The position numbers were made by a program, and so were the translations under genes. Under the pieces are notes generated by a model. That model did no database searches and was not told where the DNA came from. It worked only from the letters and a program-made list of their open reading frames with translations. This document shows positions 38,535 to 48,300 of a stretch of DNA of 64,000 nt, one piece after another. The stretch spans positions 2,852,001 to 2,916,000 of the forward strand of contig JAQISU010000163.1 in the NCBI GenBank assembly GCA_029339505.1, given 5' to 3'. This DNA is from Unio delphinus. Taxonomy: Eukaryota > Mollusca > Bivalvia > Unionida > Unionidae. Numbering within the stretch: the first letter of the stretch is position 1; each line of letters starts with the position of its first letter.

Positions 38535-38882
38535 GTAACCTCTGGGTCTCTTTCACGTTATTTGACGCGAAAGGGGTTTCCAAATGGGGTTTTCATGTAT
38601 GTGCTGTCCTTAATTAAGTTAATTAAGTAACCTTTGGGTCTCTCTGACGTCATATGACGCCAGCGAGATCGCCTAATGGGGTTTTCATGTATGTGCTGTC
38701 CTTAATTAAGTTAATTAAGTTAATAAAGTAACCTCTGGGTCTCTTTCACGTTATTTGACGCGAAAGGGGTTTCCAAATGGGGTTTTCATGTATGTGCTGT
38801 CCTTAATTAAGTTAATTAAGTAACCTTTGGGTCTCTCTGACGTCATAAGACGCCAGCGAGATTGCCAATGGGGTTTTCATTT
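38535..38882 (+). repeat. 193-bp dimeric repeat with alternating hairpins
   Basis: Blocks start at 38535, 38627, 38728 and 38820, each beginning gtaacct and ending ggggttttcat. Odd blocks hold ctttcacgttatttgacgcg with aaag closing a stem. Even blocks hold a gacgtcatatgacgcc palindrome. Blocks are joined by cttaattaagttaattaa. It ends about 35 bp before the first rightward gene of C. Confidence 0.88.
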
Positions 38883-38915
38883 TTCAAATTGGAGATAAAA
38901 TATATTATAATAATA

Positions 38916-39301
38916 ATGGATATCCAAGATGTAAATAATATAATTGCTGAAATTTCAAATTTGAAAAATCGCGGAATTGTATTATCGGAAAATCTAGACA
39001 TTGAACGCATTATGTCTGAATTTGAGCATATCGATGATCAATCAAAACGAGGTCGTTACGTTTTATCCAAGATGTATTCGCTGATAAAGCGAATACAAAA
39101 TCAATTAATGCCTCGTTGTATCGTAACGACGTTACTGTATTCATAGTTATTCAGTATCGTTGAATCAATTAGACAGAAATTAGGGCAACAGTACCAGATT
39201 AGATCCGAGATAGCCTCTAAAGTTCGTAACATTAAACGGCTGATTGAAGAATCCCATATAGACCCTCACGCTATCGTGAATGATAACAAACACACGTTAT
39301 G
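38916..39301 (+). pseudogene. Small helical protein of element C, one in-frame TAG
   Basis: The start at 38916 is preceded by attataataata. The frame reads MDIQDVNNIIAEISNLKN with several heptad-like helices, meets TAG at 39144-39146 and continues in frame with LFSIVESIRQKLG to TGA at 39299-39301. About 127 codons in all. No family was recognised. It is the first gene of the rightward cluster. Confidence 0.5.
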
Positions 39302-39466
39302 AATGGAATTTCTATGGAAGTAAATGCACGCACAATAGAATTTATCTACGGGTGGATTCCTTTTTTTCCCGGTAAAATCAAATGCGATTTTCACGATTTC
39401 ATAAATTGCTTGCAATTGAAATCGTTTACGATTTCGCATTTGAAAATTCAGTGGGTTTTTACAATA

Positions 39467-39928
39467 ATGACCGCAACAGCATTAACTACTAAATTGGCAC
39501 GAGAAAGACTGGCAGCCATTAAGAAGTTTTTACCAGTCAGAGACCGATTACGTGATAAACTTCAACGACGACAAGAACTGCAAACTGACTTTTCTGTTTC
39601 AAGTGAACATCTGTTTGCCCCAATAACGAGCGTGACCAAAGATGTAAAAACGGCAACAGAGCGTGCGATATACGGAGATAACCCTGAGGAAGGAGCGCAA
39701 CGAGAAGTTCCTGTTCTTGGTGTGCTTGAAAAGATAGCAGCGGAAACTGAAAAGACATCAGCGCTGTTACAAAAAAAAACACCTGGTCCGAAAAAGACTA
39801 ATGATGAAATAGTAGATGAATTACGTGCGCGATTTAACGAAGAAGGGTTAGCAAAAATTGATAAGACTGACCCAGCAGAGTTTCCTGTACTTGTTGTTAC
39901 GACGTATGAAAACAGAAAAAAATGTTAA
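39467..39928 (+). CDS. Element C ORF, charged helical protein
   Basis: I chose ATG 39467 over the longer frame from 39299, because the intergenic hairpin and ttttacaata lie directly before it, as for the neighbouring genes. The 153-residue product is highly charged, with long helices (KLARERLAAIKKFLPVRDRL, then KPRO-free acidic stretches such as NDEIVDELRARFNEEGL). No known fold was recognised. Its end overlaps the next frame by 7 bp inside an A run, so the two may be one gene split by a frameshift. Confidence 0.55.
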   Translation: MTATALTTKLARERLAAIKKFLPVRDRLRDKLQRRQELQTDFSVSSEHLFAPITSVTKDVKTATERAIYGDNPEEGAQREVPVLGVLEKIAAETEKTSALLQKKTPGPKKTNDEIVDELRARFNEEGLAKIDKTDPAEFPVLVVTTYENRKKC

Positions 39929-40515
39929 AACCAGAACAACACAAGTATGTAGGAGGTATACAACATTGGGCTGATATATTTTACAAAATTAAAACTAACA
40001 CAAGTAGAGTTGACAAGGACAATACGTCATATATTGAATATCTCAAAATGGTGAGAACAGTTTATAATGAATATGAAAAACAAAAATCACAAGGACTGCT
40101 GAGGTGGCGACAACAACCTGCAAAAAAAAAATATCTTTTTCACCTGCTAAACAACAACCGGTCTGATCAGCCCGAAGATGATTTAGAAGAAGACAAAGCA
40201 GCTGTATTTAGTAGTGGAAAGGGTTTTTCTGGTAGCGGCAATGACAAAGTCAATGATGGAAACTCTTCGAGTGAAAAATCTTCGATTTTGAACTCAACCG
40301 TGACATGCCCTGGTAATATTCTCAGTGATATATCACGGTTAGAGGTACTTGTGGGTGGAAAACGAGCCGGAAACAACTCCGTTGAAATAATTAATGAAGC
40401 AGCTGATATCTGCAGACGATTATTTGCCAGTGGTATCATGGACATTGATGTATATCGAGAACTCATTGATGAATTAGTAGATGTGTTTGACCACCATGAT
40501 GTTTACAGCGATTAA
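39922..40515 (+). CDS. Element C ORF with conserved GGKRAGNN block
   Basis: 197 residues. N-terminal part YVGGIQHWADIFYKIKTNTS and a helical region, a central disordered Ser/Asp-rich linker, then a C-terminal domain SRLEVLVGGKRAGNNSVEII with NEAADICRRLFASGIMD. That C-terminal domain looks conserved in related virus-like elements, but its function is not known to me. The ATG lies in the run gaaaaaaatg at the end of the preceding frame. Followed by a 154-bp hairpin-rich spacer. Confidence 0.6.
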   Translation: MLKPEQHKYVGGIQHWADIFYKIKTNTSRVDKDNTSYIEYLKMVRTVYNEYEKQKSQGLLRWRQQPAKKKYLFHLLNNNRSDQPEDDLEEDKAAVFSSGKGFSGSGNDKVNDGNSSSEKSSILNSTVTCPGNILSDISRLEVLVGGKRAGNNSVEIINEAADICRRLFASGIMDIDVYRELIDELVDVFDHHDVYSD

Positions 40516-40669
40516 ACTCGGAGAGTTTCAAATCGAAGATTTTTCACTCGAAGAGTTTCAAATCCATAGGTGAAAATTTCAAAAGAAATTTTCCATTTTC
40601 ACTCAAGGAGTTTCACACTAGTATTTAGAAATTGCTAGCAATTGAAAACACTAGTGTTTTTATAACAAG
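40516..40669. promoter_or_regulatory. Hairpin-rich intergenic region before the core gene
   Basis: Contains gagtttcaaatc repeats, a gtgaaaat/attttcac stem (about 40572-40603) and the perfect 16-bp palindrome aaaacactagtgtttt (about 40645-40660), followed by tataacaag before the ATG. Confidence 0.6.
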
Positions 40670-41181
40670 ATGATCATACACTACAACCATGATAAACCAA
40701 CAAGCGTGTATGTGGTAAACTCACGATTGCCTGTTTATAGAGCATATTACGGAGATGGTTTTGGCAATACCATTGTGGGGTTATTTACAAGAATGGCCCC
40801 CAAAGTGGCGCCGCTAGTTAAACAATTAGGAATGAAAGCCATTGATGTTATTCGTGATAAGGGTATTAGCGCTGTTGGAAATCTTACCGAAAAGGCATTT
40901 TCTGCAGCGAAAGATAAAATAACATCATTGGTGCGACGACGAAAAAAGCAACCAGTTGTACTGCCATCTACAACAGAGATGCCTGCAAGTGTCAGCAAAG
41001 CAATAAATAACGCAGTCAAAGAAAAACTAGCGTCAATGGCGGGGCTACACCGGTGACTCCATCACTTGATCTACAAAATAGCGCTATCATGAACGCGATA
41101 GCGGGAAGTGGTTTGAAACCAAAAATGAAATTAGAAGACTTTTCAACGACGATGATGATTACAAAGAGTTTCACAAGTGAA
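40670..41181 (+). pseudogene. Core/minor capsid-like protein of element C, frameshifted
   Basis: The frame 40670-41056 shows VYRAYYGDGFGNTIVGLFTR, an amphipathic stretch PLVKQLGMKAIDVIRDKGIS and basic RRRKK. The coding trend then passes into a second frame at a GGGG run near 41040 (LQNSAIMNAIAGSGLKPK) and probably a third at an A run near 41124, ending just before the next palindrome. YGDGFG and a basic middle recall the precursor core proteins of adeno-like viruses, substrates of the element protease. Confidence 0.55.
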
Positions 41182-41204
41182 AACACTAGTGTTTTTATAA
41201 TAAA
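41182..41204 (+). promoter_or_regulatory. Palindrome plus A/T start context before the capsid gene
   Basis: The same perfect palindrome aaaacactagtgtttt as at 40645, followed by tataataaa and the ATG at 41205. Confidence 0.65.
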
Positions 41205-42653
41205 ATGTTTAAACAACAAGCTGATCCAGCGTTTGACATGCCCCAGTGCGCGAGGACGATTCCGTCCGCGATCATCAATAATATTCCTATCATGCAATAC
41301 AACCCAACTTACGATCGCGAATTGAACTTCAAGTTCAAGATACCAGTAAATAGTTTTTGCCGTGTGAAGCATTTATTGAAGTAGAAGGAGAACTTGTAAC
41401 AAATGTTGCAGCTGATACACCATATGCAGATAATGCAAATATTTGAGTTGGGTTCGTCAACAACGGCATCATGGCGTTATTTGAAAGTGCAAGATATCTC
41501 ATTGATGGAAAAGAAATTGAATCAATAGACCGTGAGGTTGATGTTGCAACAACAATAATCGGGCTAGCAAGATATTTTGATGAGTATACAAGGTCGGCTG
41601 GTCCGTCTATGATGTTTGCAAAGGATACCTCTGATAACGCTGACCACCTTCAGTACATTAAAGTACGAACAGCGCAGGCTACTGCAGAAGCCGATCAACA
41701 ACTCGCAGCTAATCTAGACCGCGAAGCAAGACCAGCCGCTGAATTCGATATTATAAAAAGAGTCAATGAACGTTTCAATTTAGGGTTTTCAACACTAAAG
41801 GGGGCATTGCAAGGGCAACGCCGTCAGTTTTCATGTGCAATTCCGTTGCATCATATTTTCGGATTCTGTAGAAACGTCAGAAAAGTCATCTATGGAGCGA
41901 AGCATACAGTAGCGTTAGTGCGAAAGGGTAATGACAATGATGCAATCTGGCGTGCTAATGGTATCGATGATGGTAAAGTTGTTTGAACTAAATTGGTATT
42001 GTTGATGCCAGTGTTAACTCCATCAATTACCGCAGAAGAGCGGCTACTCTCATTTATGGATGCGGGTGGCAAATCATTGCTAAGTTGGCTAACAACAACG
42101 ACTGATGCCAAAGAGGATAATGTAGATGGTACATTTACATGGCATTTAGCATCCAAACAAGGCATTTCAGCTCCACGCCATATATTTATAGCGCTGCAGA
42201 ATAGGGAACGATTAGGTCGTCAGCTATCCAGCCATATGATATTTGATCAGTTAGGGGTCGAGGAGGTTTCGCTGAGAATAAACGGACAACAGGAACCATC
42301 CGAGGATATACAGCTTGATTACAATAGCAACCACATAGCACGTGTGCATCATAGAATGCTGTCATATATGCTGTTATCAAAATGTTGATACTGCTTTACA
42401 AATATCGCAACTTGATTTTAAAAGCCTCTATCCGATTTATTACTTTTCACTTGAACATCTTGATTTAACAAGACAATCCACTGTTGATATATATTTTCGA
42501 GCTCGTGTGAAACGCCCAACTAATGCGGCGGGGGATGTTATCCTTATCCCAAATTACAGAGCGGTTGCTGTCATTCTCAGTGATAAATCAATGTTGTTAG
42601 AAGGAGTTGGCGGACAAATGAGACTTATTGATGCACTAGTGGAAAATCTTTGA
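41205..42653 (+). pseudogene. Major capsid protein of element C, broken
   Basis: A gene of about 480 codons in four frame blocks. 41205-41383 reads QYNPTYDRELNFKFKIPVNS. A frame change near 41360 and a TGA near 41446 precede 41471-41986 (LFESARYLIDGKEIESID, ARYFDEYTRSAGPSMMFAKD, FSCAIPLHHIFGFCRNVRKV, IYGAKHTVALVRKGNDNDAI). A TGA at 41984-41986 is followed in frame by LLMPVLTPSITAEERLLSFM and ASKQGISAPRHIFIALQNRE. After a frame change near 42382 comes DFKSLYPIYYFSLEHLDLTR. This is a capsid family found across animal genomes, of double jelly-roll type by inference, unlike the Polinton protein of element A. Confidence 0.7.
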
Positions 42654-42675
42654 TTGAAAAATCCTTGTTAAAATC

Positions 42676-42698
42676 GTGAAAATCGTTTACGATTTCAC
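42676..42698. other. Intergenic hairpin
   Basis: gtgaaaatcg, loop ttta, cgatttcac. A close relative (aaatcgtttacgattt) lies at 39419-39434 before another gene, so it is a recurring element of C. Confidence 0.6.
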
Positions 42699-42737
42699 AA
42701 TTAGATCAATTGAAAGCATAACGTGCTTTACAATAAA

Positions 42738-43654
42738 ATGCCATATAGTGTTGTTAGTGTCAAGTTGAATGATGGTCAGGTTAAGAAATTAAAATCAAAA
42801 TTCGCTAAAGAATGCGGAACCACAATAACGTTGAAACCAGCGCAGATGTCCGGCGGTACACATAAAATATCATTGACGGATCGTCAAAAAAAAACATTTC
42901 AATGATGCGCTAAAAAATAAGCGAGGGGTTCAAACTGTATTTTCAAAGGCTGCAGTCGCCAACATGATAAAATCAGGTGGTATATTTACGTTGTTAGCTG
43001 CAATACCAGCGTTGATTGCAGCGGCTGCCCCAGCGGTGGCGAATGCGGCTGCGTTGGGGACCGTTGGTACCACGGCAGGGATGGCACTAAAAAAGGCGAC
43101 TGGACAGGGTTTTAAAAAAGGGAAAGGGTCTAAGACTACCAGGAACTCCGTATTCATGGTACAGCGGAAAGGGTCTGAGAATCCCAGGAACGGTTTATTA
43201 GTGGAAAACCCAATTATCCCCATGTCCAATTTTGATTTAATTGATGCTGCTGTAAAACTAGCGATAAAAAACTTCAGAGGTTTTTTTTATGAGAGATCAA
43301 TTACCGAGAAAACCAAATAACGTTGAAACCGGTATCATCAATCTTGATAACTCCAACGGTGAGGGAACTCACTGGGTTGCATACGCGATTGATCCACGTG
43401 GGATTGTTTATTTCGATTCATATGGATTAGCCCCACCAAAAGAGTTTATGCGGTATATATCAAATCGCTCAATTCCGATTTTTTATTTCACGCTGCCAAC
43501 ACAACAATTAAATGATCCACCAATATGCGGCCGTGAAGTATTAAATGTCCTCGCGGTGATATTAAAATCCTTTGGATTTCCGTGGAAACCACCACATGTG
43601 GTTGTAAACGAATATACCAGTGGGAGGTTTTTAGTGAAAAAATCCATAAATTGA
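42738..43654 (+). pseudogene. Adenain-like protease with long N-terminal extension (element C), two frameshifts
   Basis: Start 42738 after caataaa. N-terminal block VKLNDGQVKKLKSKFAK and ISLTDRQKK. A frame change at a 9-base A run (42886-42894) is followed by an Ala-rich hydrophobic stretch LLAAIPALIAAAAPAVANAA and a Gly/Lys linker. A second frame change at an 8-base T run (43281-43288) leads to the protease domain: GEGTHWVAYAID (His), GIVYFDSYGLAPP (Asp) and NDPPICGREVLNVL (Cys). The adenain order His-Asp-Cys is kept. The C' copy at 63478 is unbroken over the same domain. Confidence 0.75.
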
Positions 43655-43677
43655 AAACACAAGTTGCGCTAACAATA

Positions 43678-44660
43678 ATGATTGATATTTGGGGACGTTC
43701 TATTTCAATGTGGAAACCAACAGCGGAAACATCTGCGGATTCTATCAAGGATGTAAAAAAAAAATAATTGAAGATGAAATCGCTGAGACGTTGAATTTAG
43801 CAAGTGTTGACCCCGGGGAAATAGTTGTATTTCAAGATCGCCAGGGCAAATTGAAAACCAGTAATGTGTCCCTGGATGACATTTTAACACGACAACGTGG
43901 TGTCGCTGAAAACACAATAGCGTTATATTCCAACGATGGCAAACTCAAACCAGGCGCACTTATATCTACAATCACAGATAAACTTGCCGAATACGATAAA
44001 GAATTTGACGATCATGTGAAAAATTATAACCAATTTCGCAAAAATGTCATCAATAAGTTCTTTGGATCCCCGATTGTAATTACGTCGTCTCTCGCTGAAA
44101 TTAATTCGTTTATTGATGATCAAAAGGTCATCAATGACCTCAATGATAAATTTTTTACAAAAACATCCGAAAATGTTAAAACTACATATTTGGAAATAAT
44201 CAAAAAACTTAATGAAATCGCTGATATTAAAAAATCTATCGAGGATGGTGAAACAATAATCGACGCCGTCAAAGATGATTTTCCTAAAATGGTCGAACGA
44301 CTCGATAAGGTAAAAATTCCACATCCCGTAGATGGTATCCGTAATGTTGTGTACACGGTCAGATATGGAATCAAGGATTGGATCAGAGACGCCAATACCA
44401 CGATATCTTGGGGTGCTCCCTCTGGCAGTGATTACAGTAATGCGATTTACCGATTTACAATAATATCTGATGATCAATTTACAATAACATGTAGAAATCT
44501 TATTGACAAATCTATTTTTACAACAGGTATCAACGTGGTAACATTTAAATATCATCCAAACGGTATAGAATTTGAAATGCAAGCGGTTAAAGATAACACG
44601 GTTAGAAAAACAATATCGTGGATTATGGAAATTGTAACAAATATACCTGTAGAAGATTAA
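43678..44660 (+). pseudogene. Fibre-like protein of element C, one frameshift
   Basis: ATG 43678 follows aacaata. The first frame runs to a 10-base A run (43755-43764), then the frame 43689-44660 continues: NLASVDPGEIVVFQDRQGKL, a helical shaft region with DDHVKNYNQFRKNVINKFFG, and a strand-rich C-terminus. The N-terminal 70 residues are nearly the same in C' (63396-62368) whereas the C-terminal third differs strongly, as in fibre or receptor-binding proteins. No sequence family was recognised; the role is inferred. Confidence 0.55.
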
Positions 44661-44667
44661 TTCAACG

Positions 44668-45134
44668 ATGACATTTCCAAAAACGATGACATCAACCACG
44701 TCACCGATGATTTCATCATCGCAATATCGCTATGATACGGTCAAAGAATTTTCAATGAAACTCAAAACACTCGCTGATGAGTATGCAATGAAAAATATCG
44801 CAGGAGAATTACAGTCATTGACGTTACAGTGTATTCGGTATCTGGTGTAATGGCCGGAGCTGGTATTACACTGTCTTCAGTGACAATGATAGCTGCGGTT
44901 GTTGTTCCAATTTGTATATCCGCGGTGACAACAATTGCTGGGGATGCAAAAGCAATCACTAAAAAATTATCAAAATGTTCCCAGGGAAAACTCAACGAGT
45001 ATACAGTAAAACATCAAATAGCATCTAACGGTTACTCGCAATTATCCTCGTTGATATCATCATCGATTGATGACACAGTAATTACCGAAGACGAGTTCTC
45101 CGCGATGGTACGTATTTATGATTCCGCGGTATAA
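44668..45134 (+). pseudogene. Two-helix membrane protein of element C, one frameshift
   Basis: The frame from 44668 reads SSSQYRYDTVKEFSMKLKTL. A frame change near 44792-44800 (short A run) leads to 44829-45134 with hydrophobic YSVSGVMAGAGITLSSVTMI and AAVVVPICISAVTTIAG, then KLSKCSQGKLNEYTVKHQIA and SLISSSIDDTVITEDEF. Two adjacent hydrophobic segments with a C-terminal helical domain match the intact C' copy (62295-61738). It may be a virion membrane or membrane-penetration protein. Confidence 0.65.
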
Positions 45135-45162
45135 AAATTAGAAATTGTAAACAATGATAATA

Positions 45163-46507
45163 ATAATGTCACTAAAACTCGAAGAGTTTCAACTACTTCA
45201 ACGAATAGCAGAAAATACCACTCCGGTGAAAACAAGCATGATATCAATAACATCAACAAACCCTGAATTCAGTGTGAATTTCCCTTCCCCGATTCCAGTG
45301 AAAGAGATAGCGCTAGCTAAATTACGAGTATACCATAGTTGGCCCAATATTAGGTCGGTTGCATTTGGCGGTCAACAACCCAATAATTCGTTGGTGTTCT
45401 CGTATAAGAATAAACCCTATGATACCCCAGACTGGAACGTTGTTTCCATACCAACTGGGTCGTACCAAATTGAACAAATTGATGCTGAATTGCAACGTAG
45501 AATAAAATCAATCACGGGAAAAGAATCAAAAATAGCTATTATAGTTCATCAACCGACGTTCTCATCCGCGATTGAAATAAGCTCAGAGGGATACACCGTG
45601 GATATTTATAACAGCTCAATAAGAACAGTGCTAGGTTGGCCTGAAATACCACTTCAGGGAGGAACAGTTAATATACCACCTGAACCTAAAAAATCTGATT
45701 ATGTCACAGACAAGATAAAACCTGATAATCCAGTAAAAAGCTATAGCGGTTACACCAAATTGAATTTTTTCACTATAATAATAGAAAATCGCGTTAAGAT
45801 AAAATCACTGAAAATTTCACAGCGTTCAATGACGGTTTTTAGCTGTTGTTAATATCTCTTAAATTCGGTACTCTCACTCGAGATGAATTTATCAGCGTCA
45901 TAGAAACATGTAACAAAATCATCAATGACAAGGAAATATTTCATTTGCAAATCATTCAAGAGGTATTAATTAACAGTAATCCTAAAACAAGAACAGAATT
46001 TGAAACGAAGTATAGTATACGCGTAGAAGATATTCCAACATTCAAACTACACGGATATAATATATCAGAACTACAAAAAATCTCTCAATGATGCCATCGA
46101 TAAAGGTTTCAAAAAAAATCCATGATGAATGGAAAAAAATAACATCACCGGAAATAAAAATCCTGACACATAATAATGACCCAGACGGAGGCGGCAGGCA
46201 TATTGCCCCGCACAATGTAAATATTTCATTGGTGATTGCGCTCAATTTAGTATGTGATGCTATCGAAGGAAGCTATCTAATTAATCTTGAGCAATCAAAT
46301 CAAGCCCAACAAGGATATATTCTTTATTCATTTGCACCAACAGCTCCTCCAGGATTTTTAATAGTTGAGGATCCGACCAATCCCGTCTATATGCGATGCC
46401 ATAATAATTCACTAACGAGAATTAATTTCCGACTCACCGACCAGTCAAATAATTTGATTGATCTACAAGACGAAACGTTACAAATTAGTCTGTTTGTAAG
46501 GTCTTAA
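45163..46507 (+). pseudogene. Penton-like protein of element C, two breaks
   Basis: I chose ATG 45163 (aatgataataatg) because C' starts at the equivalent place. The frame reads PIPVKEIALAKLRVYHSWPN, VSIPTGSYQIEQIDAELQRR and RTVLGWPEIPLQGGT. It breaks at about 45780-45840, resumes at 45846-46091 (LKFGTLTRDEFISVIETCN) and breaks again at an A run near 46077. It ends with 46088-46507: VIALNLVCDAIEGSYLIN, YILYSFAPTAPPGFLIVEDP and NFRLTDQSNNLIDLQ. The strand-rich C-terminus with LVCD...EGSY parallels the penton-like protein of element A. Confidence 0.72.
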
Positions 46508-46905
46508 AGGACTTGATCAAATATTCGGTTGAAAATCTTCGATCCGTGATGCAGCAGCACATGGCGACAATAACCCGCGTCGATATTTTTTTAGTTTTGT
46601 TTTGCCGAATGGAGGCTTCTATAAAGCATTTGTAGGAAGCCTTGGATTAGCGAATGGACGCCTGGAAAAAGTTGTAGGATTTTCATCATAAATGATTGTT
46701 AACCAATAGCAGCAGAGGGGGCGATGACAACATCATTGCGACCCCCGATGATTGAAAAATCGCTAAGTCTCCGTTTGCCAAATGGAGACTTTTTTTTTTT
46801 TGTTTAATACATGAGATTTCGTAGGAAGGCTCTATTTGCCGTTTTGACGGTTTAAATCGATTTATCGCAAAAAGTTGTAGGATTCGCCTCCTCTGCTGCT
46901 GTATA
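46507..46905 (+). other. Right terminus of element C: palindrome with inner hairpin and T run
   Basis: Starts with aaggacttgatcaaatatt, shared with C'. Outer arms agcagcagagg (46708-46718) and cctctgctgct (46890-46900) are perfect inverted repeats 171 bp apart. Inside is a hairpin (46767-46789, arms gtctccgttt/aaatggagac) directly followed by 12 T, terminator-like. aaaaagttgtaggatt occurs twice (46665 and 46869). The same plan is seen at 60288-60467. Confidence 0.7.
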
Positions 46906-47973
46906 GTATACGATAAAGTAGGGAAATTGACAACTCCGGACTTTTTTACTTGGATGTGGCTTTATATGTTTGGCGTTATGTTATGGAAAGTCCGTACAAA
47001 ATAGTAGACTCGACATGGGTTCTGAACAAACTTTTATGACGTTATTTCCTGCTTGAGTACAGGTATAGAGCCTTGGTCAGATGTAGATGGACGAGTACAT
47101 TCCAGATGCCCTATCTTTCTGTAGTTTTCTTGGGTGGAATGGAATAGCTGATTATCGCAAGAATTAAATAGCACGCAAACATTTGCAAACTAACGCGTCA
47201 TGTCTCAATATACAACTATAATCCAACGACGAACAAACTCGTGTCAGTGTTACTGGAAGAACTGATGTGCGGATGGAGAATATAGTTAATAATAATAGCT
47301 GAAATAATGTCATGCGTGTCTTCGAGTTACGCAGATATATTCTAGTTGGCTTAAAAGTCAACTTTCCTAAACTTCAATATTTATTTTGCTGGTTACATCC
47401 GATAGCCTAGGTCTGATATTAAATAATGCAAATAAGCATCACGAAATATTCCATACCGTGTGTATCGACATCCATTAATATTACTTGTGCTGGGAATTTA
47501 ATATACGATATTTCTTTACTGATCAATGTCTTTTGGACGATCCATTATGTAGCATTCAGTTGTGAGTTGTTACGAGTCTTGGTTTTAGAACATGTAAAAG
47601 AACTGAAGTGAAAATGTTTCTGCAATAAAGAACTTATTTCTCAACGGTACAGAGTGGAAATTTAAGACACTTGCAGTATTGTGGCTCCAATCCCCAATAA
47701 TCCTAAGTGTTCTATCACAAGCCAAATTATAGAATGTTCGAAATTAATTCCAATAGTTCTGAATGTCTTGATGTACCACAGTGATTCAATCCATGTATTG
47801 GAATGAGTTCTTAATGATCTCAAAATATGTTTAGTTCAATGGTTCAATGAGCTTCTTATCTAATAATTCCAAAGAATAATCTATGTATATAATTCCTCTC
47901 AAATTATATATGAACATAACTGTAAATTATTCCAGATACCGACCTTAAAAATAGTAATGAACACATTTTTATT

Positions 47974-47977
<4 letters not shown>
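46906..47977. other. Gene-free stretch
   Basis: Unique AT-rich sequence with no recognised gene. Confidence 0.5.

Positions 47978-48023
<46 letters not shown>
47978..48023. repeat. (AAT)n microsatellite
   Basis: About 15 trinucleotides; they form the edge of the interspersed repeat to the right. Confidence 0.96.
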
Positions 48024-48026
<3 letters not shown>

Positions 48027-48300
48027 GACTTTGTATAGCGCCTAATCTTTCGAAGCTCTGAGCGCTTTACACCATCAATAATGATATGACTACACTACAG
48101 AACAACAAATGACAAAAACAATGAAATTGGAAAACATAAAAACAAAAACATGCTGAAAACATATAAGATACAAAACATGATTAGGTCGCTAAGTTTGTCC
48201 CTGCAGTCGAAACAGGTGAGTCTTAAGAGCACTCTTAAAAGGGACCACTGTGTCTTTGTCATCAGCAGCTTCGTTTCGTTTTGCACCTGTATTCTGTCAT
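48024..48300. repeat. Interspersed repeat with tatagcgcc / gagcgcttta core
   Basis: After the (AAT)n tract comes gaggactttgtatagcgcct, then gagcgctttacaccat and a segment caggtgagtcttaagagcac. Sequences of this kind are dispersed in many marine invertebrate genomes, usually next to (AAT)n or (TAA)n. No coding capacity is seen. Confidence 0.6.

Larger units (their letters stand above)
38916..46905 (+). mobile_element. Element C: structural module of a second virus-like element
   Basis: Nine rightward genes with short A/T- and hairpin-rich spacers, continuous with the leftward polymerase-helicase B through the divergent promoter at 37.3 kb. It has capsid, penton, core, protease, fibre and membrane functions. 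No integrase, tyrosine recombinase or packaging ATPase was recognised. Most breaks are single-base frame changes at homopolymers. Confidence 0.7.

Noticed and set aside
44120..44699. Minus-strand frames of 93 and 258 codons
   Set aside because: They are shadows of the fibre-like gene on the plus strand, which shares clear protein similarity with C'.
46767..46801. Bacterial-type intrinsic terminator
   Set aside because: The hairpin plus T12 looks like one, but the DNA is from an animal genome; it is kept as part of the viral terminus with terminator function only as a possibility.
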